Below are positions 4,756 through 8,873 of a stretch of 8,873 nt of DNA, in pieces (positions within the stretch are counted from its first letter, which is position 1; every line of letters starts with the position of its first letter). This DNA is from JABCPE02 sp963506915 (GTDB lineage Bacteria; Bacteroidota; Bacteroidia; Flavobacteriales; Weeksellaceae). Below the pieces are notes generated by a model. It ran no database searches. It saw nothing but the letters and a program-made list of their open reading frames with translations, and was not told the origin of the DNA. The translations under genes and the position numbers were made by a program. The stretch lies in contig CAUORE010000045.1 in assembly GCA_963506915.1 (NCBI GenBank), positions 1-8,873 on the forward strand. Reading direction: 5' to 3'.

Positions 4756-7680
4756 CTAATATCCGAAAATTTCTTCGAGACTTACCTCTACGAATTCTCC
4801 CATTTTGCTGATAGCCGCCATGTCAAGGTTTTCTTTCTTCCCTATGATAGCCGTATTGTAGCTTATCGGCTTTATCTTTTGGTTGTAGAAATTGGTCAGC
4901 TTCGCCAGATCTAGATTTTGGATTTCAGCATAGACATCTTTACGAATATCGTGGTTAAAGCCTAATTTCTGCGTTGCCAGATAGTTGAAATAGATATTCT
5001 GTTTAGTCAGTCTCTGTGATGCTATCTGCTTGAGCGAAGAGTTTTTAGCATTGTCAAACTGTGCTGGAATCTGCGGAAGATTTGCCATCAGTCCGTTCAT
5101 TGCTTCTACGGCTTGTCCCAGCTTGTTCGCCTGTGTTCCTATGTAGTTTACCACATAGTCATGCTTTCCTTTTTCGCTAGAGCGGGAATAGTTCACATAC
5201 GCAGAATACGCTAAAGAACGAGCCTCACGGATTTCCTGAAATACGATAGATGAAAGCCCAGAACCGAAATACTCATTGAAAACGCTGGATTTCCCAAAGT
5301 CTTTCAGGTCTACGGTTTCGCCTCTTCCCACTTTGCTCATTTCCACCTGCACCATATCATAGTTTGTGAAATATACTTTTCCGTCTGTGCTCGGCTCAGC
5401 ATAGATTTTAGCCGCAGGAAGGTCGTATTTCGCATTAGATTTTTTGATAATCGGGCTTAGGTTTTTCTTGAATTTCTCCAAATCTTTTCCGTAGAAAAAT
5501 ACTTCGTATGGCGCATTTACTATGTTTTTCGCCATAGATACGAATTCCACTGCTTTCGCCGAAAGAAGGCGTTCCTTGCTCACCACATCTCTGAATCTGG
5601 AGTTCTTGCCGTATCTCGCATAACTGGTAAGAGCCGCCATGATGTTTCTCTTGTCTTTTTTGGCTACTTCACGAGATTCTAAAATGGTATTTACTACCGT
5701 TTTATAGATGTTTTCATCAGCTTTCAGATTTCTAAGCCAATGGTCAAACAGCTCTGCACCTTTGGCTAAATTCTCCTCCAAACCAGACAAAGTAATACTG
5801 ATACGGTCTTTGTCTATACGGATTCCGTGATTGATACCAAGTTTAAAGAATTCTTTTTTCAGCTCCTCTGGGCTGTATTTGTCCGTTCCTAAATAATCAA
5901 ACAAAGTAAACGCCACAGAAAGTTCCTTATTGTTATCCGTTCCGAATGGGAAAATATAGTTCATCTGAGCCAGATTATTCTTCTTGTTCTGGATAAAGCT
6001 CAGCTTCACGCCATTGATGTTATCGGTTTTTATTTCTTTTTGATAATCCACGAAAACAGGCTTTATTTCCTCTACTTTCTCATTCAGTATAGATTTTAGG
6101 AACGGAGACTGAGCCTCTCTGTTTAGCTCTATCGGTGTGATTCCAGGGTTTTCCACACGGATAAGCTTGTCATTATCGCCTTTTTCTTTGTAGATAATCG
6201 CATAATTATCCTTAAAGAAATCATTCGCAAATTTTACAATATCCGCTTTTGTGATTTTTTCATACTCCTGAATGTCTTCCAGCTCCTGCTCCCAGCTTCT
6301 CTCACGGATGTAGGTGTTGTATAGTGATGAAGCCAGTCCATCAGCTGTTTCCCAGCCTTTTAGACGGTCTTTTTTCATATCGTTGATGATGGCAGTCAGC
6401 ATCCAGTCTGGGAATTCACCTTTTTTAACCAAATTTATCTGTTCCAAAAGAAGATTTTTCGCCTCATCTAGGGACTGGTTTTCCTTTGGTACAGCAGAAA
6501 GTGCCAAATATCCATATTGCTTAAACGGAAGCACATACGCCATCGCACGAAGCACTTTTTGTTTTTGGTTTAGGTTTAAATCCAGAAGTCCAGCATCATT
6601 GTTGTTGGTGCTGAGAATCTGCGCTACCAGCTCAGCCATTCTTGCTTCTCTTGTTCCGTAGCTGTCGGTTCTCCATGCCATTTGTAATCGTGGTGCAGAA
6701 GGGCTTTTTACCACTCTTTTCACGATTTTGTCCATTGGCTTTTCTACGATTTGTGATTTTTTCGGTAATGCTTTAGGTTTAAAGTTCCCGAAATATTTCT
6801 GAGCCAAAAGAATCGTCTTATCAAAATCCAAATCTCCTACCAGCACCAGCGCATAGTTATTCGGCACATAGTATTCATTGAAATACTTGTGAATAGCCAC
6901 CATAGAAGGGTTTTTCAGATGCTCTGACTTCCCGATAGTGGTCTGCTGTCCGTTCGGGTGCGTAGGGAATAGGGCGTCCATCAGCTCGTAGCTCATTAGT
7001 CGGCCGTCATTGTCCTGTCCTCGGTTAAACTCCTCATAAACAGCTTCCAGCTCGGTGTGGAAAAGTCTTAGAACCAGTTCAGAGAATCGCTCTTGTTCTA
7101 CTTTGAACCATTTTTCCAGCTCGTTGCTTGGGATATTGTTTTTATAAACCGTTTCATCCAGCCAAGTGTGGGCGTTAGTCCCAGTAGCACCAAGGGAAGA
7201 AATCGCCTTGTCATATTCGTTGGCAATGGCATATTTAGATGCTTCTTTGGAGATGGCATCTATTTTTTTGTAAATTTCTTTTTTCTTTTCAGGATTTTTT
7301 TCTGCCTTGTGCTGTTCGTAAAGGTCAGAAATTTGTTTTATGTATTTTTTCTCTTTTGCCCAGTCCTGCGTTCCTATTTTAGAAGTTCCTTTGAACATCA
7401 TATGCTCCAGATAGTGAGCCAGTCCTGTGTTGTCAGCAGGGTCGTTATTACTTCCCGTTCTTACAGGGATATAGGTCTGGATTCTTGGCGCATCAGAATT
7501 TTTTGCTAAATAAACTTTTAGTCCGTTTTTCAGAGTATAGACTCTCACGCCGTTTTCATCATTAGAAACCGTAACATACGAGAAACCATTTTTGTCCGTA
7601 TGTTTTATCTCCTCATAGTTTTGCGCTTGAATAGTATTCATCATCAATGCTAATGCTAATGTGGTTAAAACTTTTTTCAT
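4756..7680 (-). CDS. Exported M16 (pitrilysin/insulinase) family zinc metallopeptidase
   Basis: 974 residues with an N-terminal signal peptide (MKKVLTTLALALMMNTIQAQ, cleavage near 20), so the enzyme is periplasmic or envelope-associated. It is a single-chain M16 protein with an active N-terminal half and an inactive C-terminal half. The inverted zinc motif is H89-Y-L-E92-H93 (E92 general base), and E217 in TELEAVYEEFNRG is the likely third zinc ligand. HPNGQQTTIGKSEHL and YYVPNNYALVLVGD, which follow, are family landmarks. The C-terminal half lacks HxxEH but keeps the substrate-binding R821/Y825 pair (RSLAYSA). The H93-E217 distance is 124 residues against about 76 in pitrilysin, because of a lysine/glutamate-rich helical insert at roughly 105-160. 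An insert of this kind is usual in Bacteroidota members. Expected role: degradation of short or unfolded peptides in the envelope. The ATG at 7680 was preferred over a start at 7704, which overlaps the -7 element. Monocistronic, ended by the adjacent hairpin. Confidence 0.95.
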   Translation of the reverse strand: MKKVLTTLALALMMNTIQAQNYEEIKHTDKNGFSYVTVSNDENGVRVYTLKNGLKVYLAKNSDAPRIQTYIPVRTGSNNDPADNTGLAHYLEHMMFKGTSKIGTQDWAKEKKYIKQISDLYEQHKAEKNPEKKKEIYKKIDAISKEASKYAIANEYDKAISSLGATGTNAHTWLDETVYKNNIPSNELEKWFKVEQERFSELVLRLFHTELEAVYEEFNRGQDNDGRLMSYELMDALFPTHPNGQQTTIGKSEHLKNPSMVAIHKYFNEYYVPNNYALVLVGDLDFDKTILLAQKYFGNFKPKALPKKSQIVEKPMDKIVKRVVKSPSAPRLQMAWRTDSYGTREARMAELVAQILSTNNNDAGLLDLNLNQKQKVLRAMAYVLPFKQYGYLALSAVPKENQSLDEAKNLLLEQINLVKKGEFPDWMLTAIINDMKKDRLKGWETADGLASSLYNTYIRERSWEQELEDIQEYEKITKADIVKFANDFFKDNYAIIYKEKGDNDKLIRVENPGITPIELNREAQSPFLKSILNEKVEEIKPVFVDYQKEIKTDNINGVKLSFIQNKKNNLAQMNYIFPFGTDNNKELSVAFTLFDYLGTDKYSPEELKKEFFKLGINHGIRIDKDRISITLSGLEENLAKGAELFDHWLRNLKADENIYKTVVNTILESREVAKKDKRNIMAALTSYARYGKNSRFRDVVSKERLLSAKAVEFVSMAKNIVNAPYEVFFYGKDLEKFKKNLSPIIKKSNAKYDLPAAKIYAEPSTDGKVYFTNYDMVQVEMSKVGRGETVDLKDFGKSSVFNEYFGSGLSSIVFQEIREARSLAYSAYVNYSRSSEKGKHDYVVNYIGTQANKLGQAVEAMNGLMANLPQIPAQFDNAKNSSLKQIASQRLTKQNIYFNYLATQKLGFNHDIRKDVYAEIQNLDLAKLTNFYNQKIKPISYNTAIIGKKENLDMAAISKMGEFVEVSLEEIFGY

Positions 7681-7701
7681 AAAATTAAATTTAAATGGAA
7701 A

Positions 7702-7709
7702 CAAAGGTA
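7702..7709 (-). promoter_or_regulatory. -7 promoter element of the M16 protease gene
   Basis: The minus strand reads TACCTTTG, an exact TAnnTTTG match, 21 nt before the ATG at 7680. A TTTG that could act as the -33 element lies 24 nt upstream (7734-7737), slightly farther than usual. The predicted leader is very short and A/T-rich, with no Shine-Dalgarno sequence, as is normal in this phylum. Confidence 0.55.
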
Positions 7710-7774
7710 ACCAAAAAATATTAAATCCATAAGCAAAGCCTGCGGTTTATTTTTACTAAAAAAAGAAAGTTTCG

Positions 7775-7782
7775 TATATTAG
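7775..7782 (+). promoter_or_regulatory. Weak -7-like element before the RNase Z gene
   Basis: TATATTAG matches TAnnTTTG except at one position and lies 21 nt before the TTG start at 7804. It is the best plus-strand candidate in the 123-bp divergent intergenic region, but no clear -33 element accompanies it. Some plus-strand promoter is expected here because the gene to the left is divergent. Confidence 0.25.
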
Positions 7783-7803
7783 TCGCTTAAAATATTAAAG
7801 ACA

Positions 7804-8721
7804 TTGAGCGCATTTCTTACCATCTTAGGTTTTAATTCAGCCATACCTACCGTGACTTCCTCGCCTACGGCACAGCTTTTGGAAATGGCAGAACGGCATT
7901 TTCTGATAGACTGCGGCGAGGGAACGCAGGTGCAGCTGAGAAAAGCCAAAGCCAAATTTTCTAAAATCAATCATATTTTTATTTCTCATCTCCATGGCGA
8001 CCATTGTTTCGGGCTTCCTGGGCTTATTTCGTCCTTTCAGCTGCTCGGCAGGGAAACTCCGCTGCATATTTACGGGCCAGTGGGCATTCAGGAGCTGATA
8101 GAAACTGTGTTGAGGCTTACCGAGACCAACAAAGGATTTGAACTGGTTTTCCACGAATTAAAGGGAAAAGAATCCGTGCTTGTCTTTGAAGACAGCAAGG
8201 TGGAAGTTTATACCATTCCGCTCAGCCACAGGATTTACTGCAATGGCTATCTTTTCAAGGAAAAACCCAAGGAGCGCCACCTGAATATGAATGAAATCGC
8301 CAAATATCCAGAAATAGAAATTTGTGATTATCACAACATCAAACGAGGGAAAGATTTTGTCCTAAGTGATGGCTATGTCCTTAAAAATGAAACGCTTACT
8401 ACGCCGCCCGATGTATCTGTTTCTTATGCTTTTTGTAGTGATACCCGTTATTTGGAGTCGGTAATTCCGATTATTGAAGGTGCAAATCTGCTCTATCACG
8501 AGGCTACTTTTTTAGATGATTTAAAGGATTTAGCCAAACATACAGGGCATTCCACCGCAGTAGAAGCGGCAGAAATTGCAAAAAAAGCCAAAGTGAAGAA
8601 GTTGATTTTAGGGCATTTTTCTAATCGATATACGGATTATTCGGTTTTTTTAGAAGAAGCTAAAGTTGTATTTAAAAATGCCTATCTGCCCAAAGCCTTG
8701 GAACGCGTAGAAATAAATTGA
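7804..8721 (+). CDS. rnz: Ribonuclease Z (tRNA 3'-processing endonuclease)
   Basis: 305 residues, the usual size of the short, homodimeric bacterial RNase Z, a cytoplasmic metallo-beta-lactamase-fold enzyme. It cuts tRNA precursors after the discriminator base, generating the 3' end for CCA addition. Visible signatures are the N-terminal strand LTILGFNSAIPT, IDCGEGTQVQL, the zinc motif SHLHGDH (H62, H64, D66, H67), H142 in PLSHRIYC, D213 in FCSDTRY, the HEAT motif at 232-235, H246/H249 in AKHTGHST and H271 in LGHFSNRY. The segment around 150-200 holds the substrate-binding arm region. The start is TTG at 7804: it gives the conserved N-terminus (MSAFLTILG), the frame has a TAG at 7780-7782, and the first in-frame ATG (residue 28) would remove essential sequence. 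It is divergent from the M16 gene and followed after 14 nt by an exported-protein gene, probably in the same transcript. Very secure. Confidence 0.97.
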   Translation: MSAFLTILGFNSAIPTVTSSPTAQLLEMAERHFLIDCGEGTQVQLRKAKAKFSKINHIFISHLHGDHCFGLPGLISSFQLLGRETPLHIYGPVGIQELIETVLRLTETNKGFELVFHELKGKESVLVFEDSKVEVYTIPLSHRIYCNGYLFKEKPKERHLNMNEIAKYPEIEICDYHNIKRGKDFVLSDGYVLKNETLTTPPDVSVSYAFCSDTRYLESVIPIIEGANLLYHEATFLDDLKDLAKHTGHSTAVEAAEIAKKAKVKKLILGHFSNRYTDYSVFLEEAKVVFKNAYLPKALERVEIN

Positions 8722-8735
8722 AATTAAATAAAATA

Positions 8736-8873
8736 ATGAGCAAAAAAATACTTTTATTTTTATCCTTGCTGATGAATATTGTAGCGTTTTCGCAAGAAAA
8801 AGATACATTACACACCGCACAAGAAAATCCAGACACATCATTCAAAGGATATTTTTCTGACCCGATAGACCGC
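8736..8873 (+). CDS. Exported protein, N-terminal part only
   Basis: 46 codons from an ATG to the right edge with no stop, so the gene continues outside. The first residues MSKKILLFLSLLMNIVAFSQ form a clear Sec signal peptide, with cleavage likely between S19 and Q20; there is no lipobox cysteine. A polar, threonine- and aspartate-containing stretch follows and ends SFKGYFSDPIDR. It starts 14 nt after the RNase Z stop, preceded only by A/T-rich sequence, so cotranscription with rnz is likely. The layout would suit an outer-membrane barrel or another envelope protein, but too little is visible to name a family. Confidence 0.8.
   Translation, partial: MSKKILLFLSLLMNIVAFSQEKDTLHTAQENPDTSFKGYFSDPIDR

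Noticed and set aside
7093..7509. Plus-strand open frame of 138 codons antisense to the M16 gene, rich in phenylalanine
   Set aside because: It lies over the zinc motif and the lysine-rich insert of the protease; the apparent hydrophobicity is a mirror of AAA/GAA codons, not a membrane protein.
7685..7694. Palindrome ttaaatttaa in the M16 leader
   Set aside because: Short and A/T-only; expected by chance and without G/C pairs to make a stable structure.
7715..7799. 11-bp direct repeat aaaatattaaa (7715-7725 and 7789-7799) in the divergent intergenic region
   Set aside because: Low-complexity A/T sequence in an AT-rich spacer; no symmetry or position argument for an operator.
7837..8154. Minus-strand open frame of 105 codons over the RNase Z gene
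   Set aside because: Antisense to the catalytic region of a secure RNase Z; no independent support.

Overview
The window looks like a chromosomal segment of a low-to-mid-GC member of the Bacteroidota, most likely Flavobacteriia (Weeksellaceae/Flavobacteriaceae, the Chryseobacterium/Riemerella/Bergeyella neighbourhood). The grounds are gene starts preceded by A/T-rich stretches without Shine-Dalgarno sequences, promoter elements of the Bacteroidota type (TAnnTTTG), an outer-membrane receptor ending in aromatic NYKF, a lipoprotein with an acidic/basic patch straight after its lipobox cysteine, and a flavobacterial-style short RNase Z. The genus is not resolvable by eye.

Layout, left to right. 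(1) At the left edge lies the 3' part of an AT-rich plus-strand gene that resembles Imm11/DUF1629 immunity-type proteins. (2) Convergent with it, only 4 nt away, is the distal end of a minus-strand cluster read right to left from about 4635 to 483: a TonB-dependent siderophore-type receptor, a lipoprotein containing two tandem Spy/CpxP-like (LTxxQ) units, and a four-helix PepSY-associated inner-membrane protein of the siderophore-reductase type. A perfect TAnnTTTG element and an abutting imperfect AT-rich palindrome, a candidate Fur operator, precede the receptor. (3) A strong 12-bp hairpin with a T tract separates this cluster from an upstream minus-strand gene for a 974-residue exported M16 (pitrilysin/insulinase-type) zinc protease. 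(4) Divergent from the protease are a TTG-started RNase Z gene and, 14 nt after it, the first 46 codons of an exported protein that runs off the right edge.

The functional core is the three-gene cluster. Its arrangement suggests iron acquisition: the receptor would import a ferric chelate through the outer membrane, and the PepSY membrane protein, with four helix-associated histidines suited to binding two b hemes, could reduce the iron at the inner membrane. The lipoprotein between them is the least explained part. It carries four LTxxQ-like motifs, a single HxxxH pair and a possible surface-export signal, and could be a metal-binding or chaperone partner of the receptor. No RNA gene, CRISPR array, insertion sequence or attachment site was seen, and no gene-free stretch exceeds about 125 bases.
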